From contig JBMNEH010000001.1 in the NCBI GenBank assembly GCA_050948665.1, positions 1,116,001 through 1,180,000 on the forward strand: a DNA stretch of 64,000 nucleotides, in the 5' to 3' direction. Numbering within the stretch: position 1 is the stretch's first letter; every line of letters starts with the position of its first letter. The stretch is from JBMNEH01 sp050948665 (GTDB taxonomy: Bacteria; Bacillota; Clostridia; Christensenellales; UMGS416). Below, piece after piece: positions 1-7,139 of the stretch. The position numbers were made by a program, and so were the translations under genes. The notes under the pieces were generated by a model. That model worked only from the letters and a program-made list of their open reading frames with translations, was not told where the DNA came from and did no database searches.

Positions 1-84
1 TCGCCCAGAAGAAATGATTTGCCGGCTTTTGCGGCGGCGTGGTTCCCTCTTCCGCTGTATCAATATCCGGTAGACGGGGTGTAA
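1..84 (+). CDS. C-terminal tail of an unidentified upstream gene (partial)
   Basis: Frame 1 is open from the window edge to a TAA at 82-84, giving 27 residues ending in PVDGV. The tail is proline and aromatic rich and no family can be recognised from it. It sits directly upstream of the sugar operon and may be its neighbour or an independent gene. The open frame could be chance, so this is a weak call. Confidence 0.3.
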   Translation, partial: SPRRNDLPAFAAAWFPLPLYQYPVDGV

Positions 85-87
85 TCA

Positions 88-135
88 TTCCACAATATCC
101 ATGAACTGACCAAAAATTCATCCAAAATTGTGGAA
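88..135. promoter_or_regulatory. Spaced 9-bp inverted repeat, possible operator
   Basis: TTCCACAAT (88-96) is repeated as its exact reverse complement ATTGTGGAA (127-135), with 30 bp between the arms. There is no T-tract, so it does not look like a terminator. It ends 35 bp before the -10 box of the sugar operon, where an activator or looping repressor of a catabolic operon would bind. The operator role is inferred from symmetry and position only. Confidence 0.4.
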
Positions 136-166
136 CGGGCGTCTGCTATGAAAATGCGGAATACTT

Positions 167-175
167 TGTTATAAT
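167..175 (+). promoter_or_regulatory. Extended -10 promoter of the sugar operon
   Basis: TGTTATAAT (TG at 167-168, TATAAT at 170-175) is an extended -10 element 50 bp before the GTG start at 225. No good -35 box lies at the right distance, which fits an activator-dependent or extended -10 promoter. Confidence 0.5.
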
Positions 176-224
176 ATCATTATGGATCTCGGACCGGAGG
201 GTCTGTAATAAAGGAGGTAGAACC

Positions 225-1676
225 GTGTTTAATGACTTCAAGATTGTGTTGGGTATCGCCCCGACGCGCAGGCAGATGTATGATCCCAAATATGCCATTG
301 AGAACAAACGCAGGATCATCGCCAAGGTGAAGGAATTGACCAAGGACGATGTCAATGTGGAAATCCATGACATTGATTGGCTGAATGAGGAAGGGATCCT
401 GATCAAAGGGTCCGATTCCGAAACGGTAGCGGAATACTTTAAGTCAAAACATGTGGACGCTTTGTTTGTGCCTTTCTGCAACTACGGCTCCGAAGAAGCC
501 GTGGGACGTTTGGGCCGCTCTATGGGTGTGCCTTTCCTGCTGTACGGCGCCCGGGATGAATTCCCGCCGGAAGAGGGAATGCGGGTCAGGCAGACGGACA
601 CCCAGTGCGGCATGCTGCCCGCGTCCAAGGTGCTCCAGCGTTACGGTGTGAAGTTTACCTACATCGAGAACTGCTGGCTGGACGATCCCGCTTTTTCAAA
701 GGGGTTTGATAACTTTCTGCGGGTAGCCACCGTGGTAAAGAAATTCAAGCGTCTCCGCGTTGGGCAGATGAGCCTTCGCCCCGCTCCCTTTGTATGCTGC
801 GCCTACAATGAGGGCGAGCTGCTGGAGAAACTGGGCATTGAGGTTGTTCCCATCAGCCCCCTGACATTGGAACGCAGCATTAAGAATATTATCGAGACCA
901 GGGCGGATGAGTGCAAAGAAGTCATCGCGCAGTACAAAGATTCCTGGACGGTATGCGACCCGGAAACCGACCCCCGTATGGCTGAGCTGAAGAAGCAAAG
1001 CGGTATGGCGAGGAGGTTCGGCCTTATAACCGATATCGATGACCGGATGATGGCGCATGCCGCAATGCGTATCGCCATATTGGAACTGGCAAAAGAGAAC
1101 CAGCTGGACGCGATGGGCGTTGAATGCTGGATGGCAACGATGTACGCGGGAATCGCGGCCTGCGCCGTGTTCGGGGACATTATTGAGCAGGGCCTGCCCA
1201 TCGGATGCGAGACCGATGTCATGTGCGCGATCACGCAGGTAATCCTCGAGGCAGCCTCCCGCGGCGAGAAAAAAGCTTTCTGCGCGGATGTGACGATGCG
1301 GCATCCCACAAACGACAATGCCGAGCTGCTGTGGCATTGCGGCCCCTTCCCGGTTTGCACGGCACGTAAGGACAAGCCGGCCGAGAACCGCAATATGCGC
1401 GGCTGGTTTGAGGTGGAGCATGGAGATATCACCATTTCCCGGTTGGATACATTGGACGGAAAATATAGCCTGCTGGCCGGGGAAGGCAAGGGAGTGGACG
1501 GCCCGCCGACCAACGGCACCTACTCCTGGTTTGAGGTAAAAGACTGGGTCGCTTTTGAGAAAAAGCTGATTTACGGGCCCTATATCCACCACGTAGCCGG
1601 TATACACGGACACTACGGCGATGTGCTGGAGGAAGCCTGCCGGTACCTGCCCGTTGCCATTGACCGCGCGGAATAA
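225..1676 (+). CDS. L-fucose/L-arabinose isomerase family protein
   Basis: The 483-residue protein resembles the L-fucose isomerase superfamily, which interconverts aldoses and ketoses with a divalent metal in the cytoplasm. The C-terminal half holds the expected metal-ligand pattern: Glu300 in VECW, Asp331 in CETDVM and His371 in WHCGPFP. Translation starts at a GTG at 225, 7 bases after AAGGAGG. It is the first gene of an operon with a class II aldolase (12 bp downstream), an M29 peptidase and a Gfo/Idh/MocA dehydrogenase, so it probably acts on a sugar whose product is cleaved by the aldolase. The exact sugar cannot be read from the sequence. The fold and family are confident; the substrate is unknown. 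Confidence 0.85.
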   Translation: MFNDFKIVLGIAPTRRQMYDPKYAIENKRRIIAKVKELTKDDVNVEIHDIDWLNEEGILIKGSDSETVAEYFKSKHVDALFVPFCNYGSEEAVGRLGRSMGVPFLLYGARDEFPPEEGMRVRQTDTQCGMLPASKVLQRYGVKFTYIENCWLDDPAFSKGFDNFLRVATVVKKFKRLRVGQMSLRPAPFVCCAYNEGELLEKLGIEVVPISPLTLERSIKNIIETRADECKEVIAQYKDSWTVCDPETDPRMAELKKQSGMARRFGLITDIDDRMMAHAAMRIAILELAKENQLDAMGVECWMATMYAGIAACAVFGDIIEQGLPIGCETDVMCAITQVILEAASRGEKKAFCADVTMRHPTNDNAELLWHCGPFPVCTARKDKPAENRNMRGWFEVEHGDITISRLDTLDGKYSLLAGEGKGVDGPPTNGTYSWFEVKDWVAFEKKLIYGPYIHHVAGIHGHYGDVLEEACRYLPVAIDRAE

Positions 1677-1688
1677 AGGAGGACAGTC

Positions 1689-2543
1689 ATGAGTTACGAG
1701 AAAGTCAGTACGATATTAAAAGACGGAGACGCCCGTCGCTACGGTGTCGCCGCATTTAACTGTCATAACTTTGAATCCATCAACACCGTGATAAAAGGCG
1801 CTGAAGAGCAGCGGATGCCGGTCATTGTGATGCTGTATCCCTCGGTACGGCAGCATATCCCCATGTCCACCTTTGCCGCGATCACGATCGACCTGGCTAA
1901 GCGCGCCAAGGTTCCGGTAGGCCTGCACCTTGACCATTGCAACGATTTCGATCTGATGATGCAGGCCATTCGGGACGGCTTTGCCTCTTTGATCGTGGAC
2001 GCCTCCATGCTTCCCTATGAGGAGAATGTCAGGCTTACAAGGGAGGTTGTGAAGGTCGCCCGGCCCATGGGAATAGATGTGGAAGCGGAGATCGGCTTTG
2101 TGGGCCGGGGCGAGAATGCCGCCGATTATGTGGACTCCAGCAAGTATACCACGCCCGAGCTGGCAAAGAAGTTCGAAGAGGACACCGAGTTGACCAGCAT
2201 GGCGGTCGCCATCGGCAACGGACATGGGCATTATGCCGTGGAGCCGAAACTGGATATTGCCCGGCTGGCGGAGATCGACAAGGTGGTGAAAGCGCCGCTG
2301 GTACTCCATGGCGGATCAGGTATTCCGGATGATCAGTTGGTGGATTCCGTACAGAACGGTATGGTAAAATTCAACTTCGGAACTAATTTCGGCGGCGCGA
2401 TCACCGCGGGAATGGTGGACTTTGTTAACAGCAAACCCCAGCGTCTTCATGCGATGGGCATCATTGCCGCCGGTGACAGGGCAGGATTGGAGTTTGTGAA
2501 GGATAGGATTCGTGTACTGAATCCCAACAATGTAACTGTCTGA
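1689..2543 (+). CDS. Class II fructose-bisphosphate aldolase family protein
   Basis: This 284-residue zinc-dependent aldolase cleaves ketose phosphates to dihydroxyacetone phosphate and an aldehyde. Visible family motifs are LDHCND with the catalytic Asp82 and zinc ligand His83, EAEIG with a Glu near 140, the GNGHGHY histidines, LHGGSGIP and the phosphate-binding NFGTN segment. Length is typical of the GatY/KbaY/FbaA group. It lies 12 bp after the isomerase, with AAAGGAGG before the ATG. The glycine and histidine after GN are consistent with an active enzyme, but the family covers fructose-, tagatose- and other ketose-phosphate aldolases, and I cannot choose between them. Confidence 0.9.
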   Translation: MSYEKVSTILKDGDARRYGVAAFNCHNFESINTVIKGAEEQRMPVIVMLYPSVRQHIPMSTFAAITIDLAKRAKVPVGLHLDHCNDFDLMMQAIRDGFASLIVDASMLPYEENVRLTREVVKVARPMGIDVEAEIGFVGRGENAADYVDSSKYTTPELAKKFEEDTELTSMAVAIGNGHGHYAVEPKLDIARLAEIDKVVKAPLVLHGGSGIPDDQLVDSVQNGMVKFNFGTNFGGAITAGMVDFVNSKPQRLHAMGIIAAGDRAGLEFVKDRIRVLNPNNVTV

Positions 2544-2557
2544 CATATATAAAACCG

Positions 2558-2581
2558 GCCGGGGAAGCTGCCTTCCCCGGC
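2558..2581 (+). other. Intra-operon hairpin
   Basis: GCCGGGGAAG (2558-2567) and CTTCCCCGGC (2572-2581) form a perfect 10-bp stem with a CTGC loop, followed only by ATTTG. It lies in the 56-bp gap between the aldolase and the M29 peptidase. It could protect the upstream mRNA 3' end or act as a partial terminator, lowering expression of the last two genes. Confidence 0.6.
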
Positions 2582-2599
2582 ATTTGTAAAGGAGAGGAT

Positions 2600-3715
2600 A
2601 TGCTGGACCCGAGAAATGCCAAACTGGCAAAAAACCTGATCAATCAATCCGTTCGCCTGCAAAAGGGCGAAAACGTATTGATAGAAACCTTCGGCCATCA
2701 CCTGGAACTGACAAACGCGCTGGTAAATGAGGCCCACGCTGCGGGCGGAAACGCGTTTGTAAGGCTCAGGGAGAACAGCACCCGCAGGGTATTGCTGATC
2801 GGCGCTTCCGAGGAACAAATCCGTACCGAGGCAGAGGCTGATGCCGCGCTGATGCGTAAAATGCAGTGTTATATCGGTATCCGCGGCGGAGACAACAGCA
2901 ACGAACTGTCGGACGTGCCGGCGGACAAGATGGAACTGTACACCCACCTGTATTCCAGGCCGGTGCACAATGCCATACGCATACCAAAGACCCGCTGGGT
3001 GGTATTACGGTACCCCAGCCCATCCATGGCGCAGCAGGCGAACATGAGTACGGAGGCCTTCGAGGATTATTATTATAATGTCTGCAATCTGGACTATGCC
3101 AAGATGGGACGGGCGATGGAAGCGCTGAAGAGGCGTATGGAGGCGGCCGATAAGGTACATATTCTAGGCCCGGGAACGGATCTCACATTTTCCATTAAAG
3201 GACTCCCGGCGATTCCCTGCGCCGGGGAAATGAATATACCCGACGGAGAGATTTTTACCGCGCCGGTCAAGGAGTCGATCGAGGGAAAGATCACCTATAA
3301 TACACCGTCCCTTTATCGGGGGAAGGTTTTTGAGAACATTTCTTTTACTTTTAAAAACGGGAAAATCGTGGACTCCAACTGCAACCTGCCCGAACAACTG
3401 GAAAAAATACTGGATACGGATGAGGGAGCCAGATATGTGGGAGAGTTTGCTTTCGGTGTGAACCCGCATATTAATACGCCGATGAAAGATACTCTGTTTG
3501 ACGAGAAAATTGCCGGTTCCATTCACTTTACCCCAGGCAATGCATACGATGAGTGCGACAATGGCAACCGTTCCGCCATCCACTGGGATTTGGTGCTGAT
3601 ACAGTCCCCCGCCTACGGCGGCGGAGAAATCTGGTTTGATGATACGCTGATCCGGAAGGACGGGCGATTTGTGCCCGCGGACCTGGATTGTTTAAACCCC
3701 GAAAACTTGTTATAA
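2600..3715 (+). CDS. M29 family aminopeptidase (AmpS-like)
   Basis: The 371-residue protein matches the M29 metallo-aminopeptidase family (Thermus aminopeptidase T, Staphylococcus AmpS), cytoplasmic dimers with two metals that remove N-terminal residues. Conserved segments seen are GPGTDLTF, CAGEMNIPDGEIFTAP (metal-binding Glu residues), GEFAFGVNP, IHFTPGNAYDE and AIHWDLV, in the usual order and at the usual length. It starts at an ATG after AAAGGAGAGG, separated from the aldolase by a hairpin. A peptidase between sugar genes is unexpected: it may handle a glycated or amino-acid-linked substrate, or merely share the promoter. Family assignment is firm; its role in this operon is unknown. Confidence 0.88.
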   Translation: MLDPRNAKLAKNLINQSVRLQKGENVLIETFGHHLELTNALVNEAHAAGGNAFVRLRENSTRRVLLIGASEEQIRTEAEADAALMRKMQCYIGIRGGDNSNELSDVPADKMELYTHLYSRPVHNAIRIPKTRWVVLRYPSPSMAQQANMSTEAFEDYYYNVCNLDYAKMGRAMEALKRRMEAADKVHILGPGTDLTFSIKGLPAIPCAGEMNIPDGEIFTAPVKESIEGKITYNTPSLYRGKVFENISFTFKNGKIVDSNCNLPEQLEKILDTDEGARYVGEFAFGVNPHINTPMKDTLFDEKIAGSIHFTPGNAYDECDNGNRSAIHWDLVLIQSPAYGGGEIWFDDTLIRKDGRFVPADLDCLNPENLL

Positions 3716-3731
3716 CAAAGGAGGAGATACG

Positions 3732-4781
3732 ATGGCGATTCGATTAGGTATTATCGGTTACGGCGGTATGGCCGGTTGGCACGCAACAAATGTGTGCCGG
3801 GTTCCCGACGTTTCGGTGCGTGCGGTCTATGATATTGATCCCGTGCGGTTGGACCTGGGAAAGAAGGACGGTTATATCGCGTATGATACGCTGGAAACTT
3901 TTTTGGCGGATCCTGAGATCAACCTTGTGTTGGTAGCGACGCCGAATGACGTTCACCCCGATTTGGCCATCGCCGCAATGGACGCCGGGAAGCATGTGAT
4001 CTGTGAGAAACCGGTAGCCATGTCACTGAAAGAGTTTGACAGAATGACCGCCGCTGCCCAGCGCAATCAAGTGGTGTTTACCGCGCATCATAACCGCCGG
4101 TGGGATAAAGACTATCAGACGGCAAAGGCCGTGCTGGAGAGCGGCGAGCTCGGACAGGTATTTACGATCCAGTCCCGGCTTCACGGTACCGGCGGCACCA
4201 TATTCGGTTGGCGGGCGGAGCCGGAGCATGGCGGAGGTATGATGTTCGACTGGGGCGTGCATTTCCTTGATCAGTTGTTTGATATGTGCGGTTATGACAC
4301 CTTTACGGAGGTATACTGTCAGTTCACTCAGGTGATGAGTGCGGAGGTTGAGGATTATTTTACCCTGGTTATGAATTCCAACAAGGGATATCGTGCTCAG
4401 ATCGAGATCGGCACATATATGCTTCACGACATGCCCCGGTGGCTGATCGGCGGCGATGAGGGCACCTGCTTTATACAGGATTTTCAGGCAAAGGAAGGCA
4501 ACATCATTAAAGCGGGAACAAAGATGGAGGACCAGCCTGTGGTGTTAATGACGGACTCCGGCCCCACCCGTACTTTTGCGCCCCGGCCGAAAAATGTGAA
4601 GCAATATCTGCCCCTGCCTGCCGTTAACCGGGAATGGACGGAACTGTACCACAATGTGGATCTGGCTATGCAGGGCAAGGCGGAGCTGATCGTGCAGCCC
4701 TGGCAGGTGCGAAAAGTGATCGCAGCGATGGAAGCCTGTTTCGAGTCCGCCCGCACCGGAAAAGTGGTCAGCCTTTTATAA
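3732..4781 (+). CDS. Gfo/Idh/MocA family oxidoreductase
   Basis: This 349-residue NAD(P)-dependent dehydrogenase oxidises or reduces sugars, inositols or their derivatives. The N-terminal Rossmann fold opens with IGYGGMAGWHA, followed by DIDPVRL and the catalytic-site motif CEKPVAM near residue 95; the C-terminal half carries the WGVHFLD segment typical of the family. It is the fourth gene of the sugar operon, 16 bp after the peptidase, with AAAGGAGG before the ATG. Together with the isomerase and aldolase it probably processes the same carbohydrate. It is distinct from the second family member at 41567-42700. Confidence 0.9.
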   Translation: MAIRLGIIGYGGMAGWHATNVCRVPDVSVRAVYDIDPVRLDLGKKDGYIAYDTLETFLADPEINLVLVATPNDVHPDLAIAAMDAGKHVICEKPVAMSLKEFDRMTAAAQRNQVVFTAHHNRRWDKDYQTAKAVLESGELGQVFTIQSRLHGTGGTIFGWRAEPEHGGGMMFDWGVHFLDQLFDMCGYDTFTEVYCQFTQVMSAEVEDYFTLVMNSNKGYRAQIEIGTYMLHDMPRWLIGGDEGTCFIQDFQAKEGNIIKAGTKMEDQPVVLMTDSGPTRTFAPRPKNVKQYLPLPAVNREWTELYHNVDLAMQGKAELIVQPWQVRKVIAAMEACFESARTGKVVSLL

Positions 4782-4799
4782 GAAATGGGCGCATAAGAC

Positions 4800-4828
4800 T
4801 TGTCAATTTTCGATGAATAGGGTATAAT
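4800..4828 (+). promoter_or_regulatory. Promoter of gap
   Basis: TTGTCA (4800-4805) and TATAAT (4823-4828) are spaced by exactly 17 bp, a near-consensus housekeeping promoter just after the Gfo/Idh/MocA stop. It lets gap be transcribed apart from the sugar operon. AGGAGG at 4847-4852 is the gap ribosome site and selects the ATG at 4863. Confidence 0.8.
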
Positions 4829-4862
4829 AATTTTGGTAAAAAACTTAGGAGGATATGTATTT

Positions 4863-5876
4863 ATGGTAAAAATTGGTATCAATGGTTTTGGCCGTATCGG
4901 GCGCCTTGTGTTCCGTGCCGCCGCGGAGAACCCGGATGTAGTTGTCACCGGCATCAACGATCCTTTCATCGATTTGGATTATATGGCGTATATGCTCCGT
5001 TATGATTCTATCCATGGCAAGTTTAACGGTGATATTCAAGTCAAGGACGGCAAGCTGGTCGTCAACGGCGAGGCGGTTTCTGTATTCGGCTACAGGAATC
5101 CCTCCGAGATTCCCTGGGCTTCCTGCGGCGCTGAGTATATTGTGGAATCCACCGGTGTATTCACCACCACCGAGGCAGCTTCCGCGCACTTCGTAGGCGG
5201 CGCCAAAAAAGTCGTTATATCCGCTCCCGCCAAGGACAAGGAAACCCCCACCTTTGTGATGGGTGTGAATCAGGATAAATACACCAAGGATATGAAGGTA
5301 GTCAGCAATGCAAGTTGCACTACCAACTGCCTGGCGCCTCTGGCCAAGATCCTCAATGACAAATTTGGCATCGAGCGCGGCTTGATGACCACGGTGCACT
5401 CCACCACCGCCACCCAGAAGACGGTTGACGGCCCTTCCAATAAGGACTGGCGCGGCGGACGCGCCGCTTCCGGCAACATTATACCCAGCTCCACCGGCGC
5501 CGCCAAGGCAGTCGGCCTGGTCATCCCCGAGCTGCAGGGCAAGCTGACCGGTATGTCCTTCCGCGTACCCACCCTGAACGTGTCCGTTGTGGATCTGACC
5601 GTTGTCCTGAAGACTCCCACTACCTATGAGGAGATCAAGGCAGCCGTGAAAGAAGCAGCCGAAGGCGATATGAAGGGCATTATGGGCTACACCGAGGATG
5701 CCGTTGTGTCTACTGATTTCATCGGCGATCCGCGCACATCTGTCTTTGACGCCACGGCCGGCATCATGCTGGACGATACCTTCGTAAAGCTGGTAGCCTG
5801 GTACGACAACGAGTGGGGCTATTCCCACAAAATCGTTGACCTTATCAGCTATATGGCCGAAGTTGACGTAAAGTAA
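4863..5876 (+). CDS. gap: Glyceraldehyde-3-phosphate dehydrogenase, type I
   Basis: The 337-residue enzyme converts glyceraldehyde 3-phosphate, NAD and phosphate to 1,3-bisphosphoglycerate in glycolysis. It shows GINGFGRIGR for NAD binding, the catalytic Cys152 in SNASCTTNCL, the partner histidine in TTVHSTTATQ, and WYDNEWGYS near the C-terminus. An in-frame upstream start at 4833 would overlap the promoter and precede the ribosome site, so I use the ATG 10 bases after AGGAGG. It has its own strong promoter and terminator and is probably highly expressed. Confidence 0.97.
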   Translation: MVKIGINGFGRIGRLVFRAAAENPDVVVTGINDPFIDLDYMAYMLRYDSIHGKFNGDIQVKDGKLVVNGEAVSVFGYRNPSEIPWASCGAEYIVESTGVFTTTEAASAHFVGGAKKVVISAPAKDKETPTFVMGVNQDKYTKDMKVVSNASCTTNCLAPLAKILNDKFGIERGLMTTVHSTTATQKTVDGPSNKDWRGGRAASGNIIPSSTGAAKAVGLVIPELQGKLTGMSFRVPTLNVSVVDLTVVLKTPTTYEEIKAAVKEAAEGDMKGIMGYTEDAVVSTDFIGDPRTSVFDATAGIMLDDTFVKLVAWYDNEWGYSHKIVDLISYMAEVDVK

Positions 5877-5892
5877 TAAATAAAAACAAAAG

Positions 5893-5915
5893 CCGCTCTT
5901 ATGAGCGGTTTTTTT
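5893..5915. terminator. Terminator between gap and the convergent gene
   Basis: CCGCTC (5893-5898) and GAGCGG (5903-5908) form a GC stem followed by seven T on the plus strand. An A-rich run (5880-5890) precedes it, so it can also end the convergent minus-strand unit whose stop is at 5914. Confidence 0.85.
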
Positions 5916-7128
5916 ATGGCTTTTTTATCAAGGTATCCAACCAGAAAAGCAGATACAAAAGACCGCCGACACCTGCAAGAAGGAAAAAAAGGCGGAGCAG
6001 ACCCTGCCAACCCAGATATTCGGAAGGCGGAGCCTTCCTTCGGCTGCCCCGTACTTTCACCTTTACCGGCTGCTGCATGGTATCGCGGGGCGCAGGAGGA
6101 GGGGGGGCCTGCATACGGACGGATTGCTGTATCTGCCGCAAGGTATCCATTTCCTCCGGTATCAACGAAGGGACGACGGCATACGGATCCTCGGGCAAGG
6201 AAGGAAGGCGCTTTCGGCCTGCTTTTCCGGATGGAACCGACGCGGAAGAACCCTTTGAAGCGGGCTGCTTTCGGGTCAAAGTCCGGAACGGAAGATGGGC
6301 TTGCGTGGGAATGAAAGGCTCCGCTGATAGGACTTCGGATTCTTCCGGAGGCCGGCGAGTCTGCGGAGGCCGGGGAAGAGGCTCGACAGACGAGGCTTTC
6401 AGATAAGAGGGGAACTCCGGCATATCCAAAGGAGACTTTGGTTTCTCGGGTTTGCGGATATCGGCCACCCCGCCGGGATCAAGCTGGGAGGAGATTTTGA
6501 CATCACGCAAATCAGGCGGCAGAGCCGGAATTTCTCCGGATACCGGCGGAGACACCGGGGATGCGGGTTTTACGATCGTCCAACTCTGCTGGCCGGAAAT
6601 AACTTTTCTGCGTTTCTCGGGAGGACGAAATTTTGGCGGGCTTTTGATTTCCGATGATGTAGTCAGCTCAAGCTCTTTTGCCAGAGGCTTCATTAACGCG
6701 ATGCTGTCACTCTCGTGATTTTCATGGAGCCGTAAAAGCAGGAGACTGATGTTCTGCAGGATACTGCGGGCGCGCAGGGCGGTAAGCGCATCCTCACGAT
6801 TTTTTGTTACATGCCCTTCGTAAGCGTTCCGGGCGCGAGAGACCTCTGACACTGCTCTCCATACCGATTCGTCCCAATGAAGATGCTTTTCAAACAGGAG
6901 ACGATGGGCCCGTGTCAGTTTCAGACAGAGGTAAAGATCCAGATCATCGCCGTTGCCCGTTGACGGCAAGTCACGCAGATAGGGGCTGCTCTCTCTTCGA
7001 AGGGGAGCAAGGACGCCCAAATCCCACCAGTTGCTGCCGAACTCCTCTTCCAGCACCCACGACAACGCCGGCGTGAGCTCCTGCCGCGCCAACGCCAACG
7101 CTGTTTGGACAATTTCGAGTCTTGTCAG
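5914..7128 (-). CDS. Membrane-anchored protein with N-terminal HEPN-like (Swt1-type) domain
   Basis: I do not recognise the whole gene. The first about 125 residues are helical and resemble the Swt1-type HEPN domain: an LTPALSWVLEEEFG...WW start, a middle helix, then RARNAYEGH, which fits the HEPN RNase signature R-x(4-6)-H (Arg at 6831-6829, His at 6813-6811). A long Pro/Arg/Glu-rich, probably disordered region follows (about residues 150-370), then one membrane helix (WQGLLRLFFLLAG...) and a short KKP tail. The N-terminus should be cytoplasmic. There is no in-frame ATG or GTG near the ribosome site: GAGGTG at 7141-7136 best serves a CTG at 7128, while the first TTG is at 7098. The gene starts 11 bp after the stop of the Ig-like protein gene. 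The HEPN call is by eye and needs a profile search. Confidence 0.6.
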   Translation of the reverse strand: MTRLEIVQTALALARQELTPALSWVLEEEFGSNWWDLGVLAPLRRESSPYLRDLPSTGNGDDLDLYLCLKLTRAHRLLFEKHLHWDESVWRAVSEVSRARNAYEGHVTKNREDALTALRARSILQNISLLLLRLHENHESDSIALMKPLAKELELTTSSEIKSPPKFRPPEKRRKVISGQQSWTIVKPASPVSPPVSGEIPALPPDLRDVKISSQLDPGGVADIRKPEKPKSPLDMPEFPSYLKASSVEPLPRPPQTRRPPEESEVLSAEPFIPTQAHLPFRTLTRKQPASKGSSASVPSGKAGRKRLPSLPEDPYAVVPSLIPEEMDTLRQIQQSVRMQAPPPPAPRDTMQQPVKVKVRGSRRKAPPSEYLGWQGLLRLFFLLAGVGGLLYLLFWLDTLIKKP

Positions 7129-7139
7129 AGGAGATCACC

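Noticed and set aside
696..1613. Minus-strand open frame opposite the isomerase gene
   Set aside because: Shadow frame with no start signal or recognisable fold.
4833..4862. Upstream start for gap adding ten residues
   Set aside because: It overlaps the promoter -10 region and precedes the AGGAGG at 4847; GAPDH proteins begin with the segment encoded from 4863.
4845..5828. Minus-strand open frame (327 codons) opposite gap
   Set aside because: Shadow of gap; Gly/His-rich composition without any protein motif.
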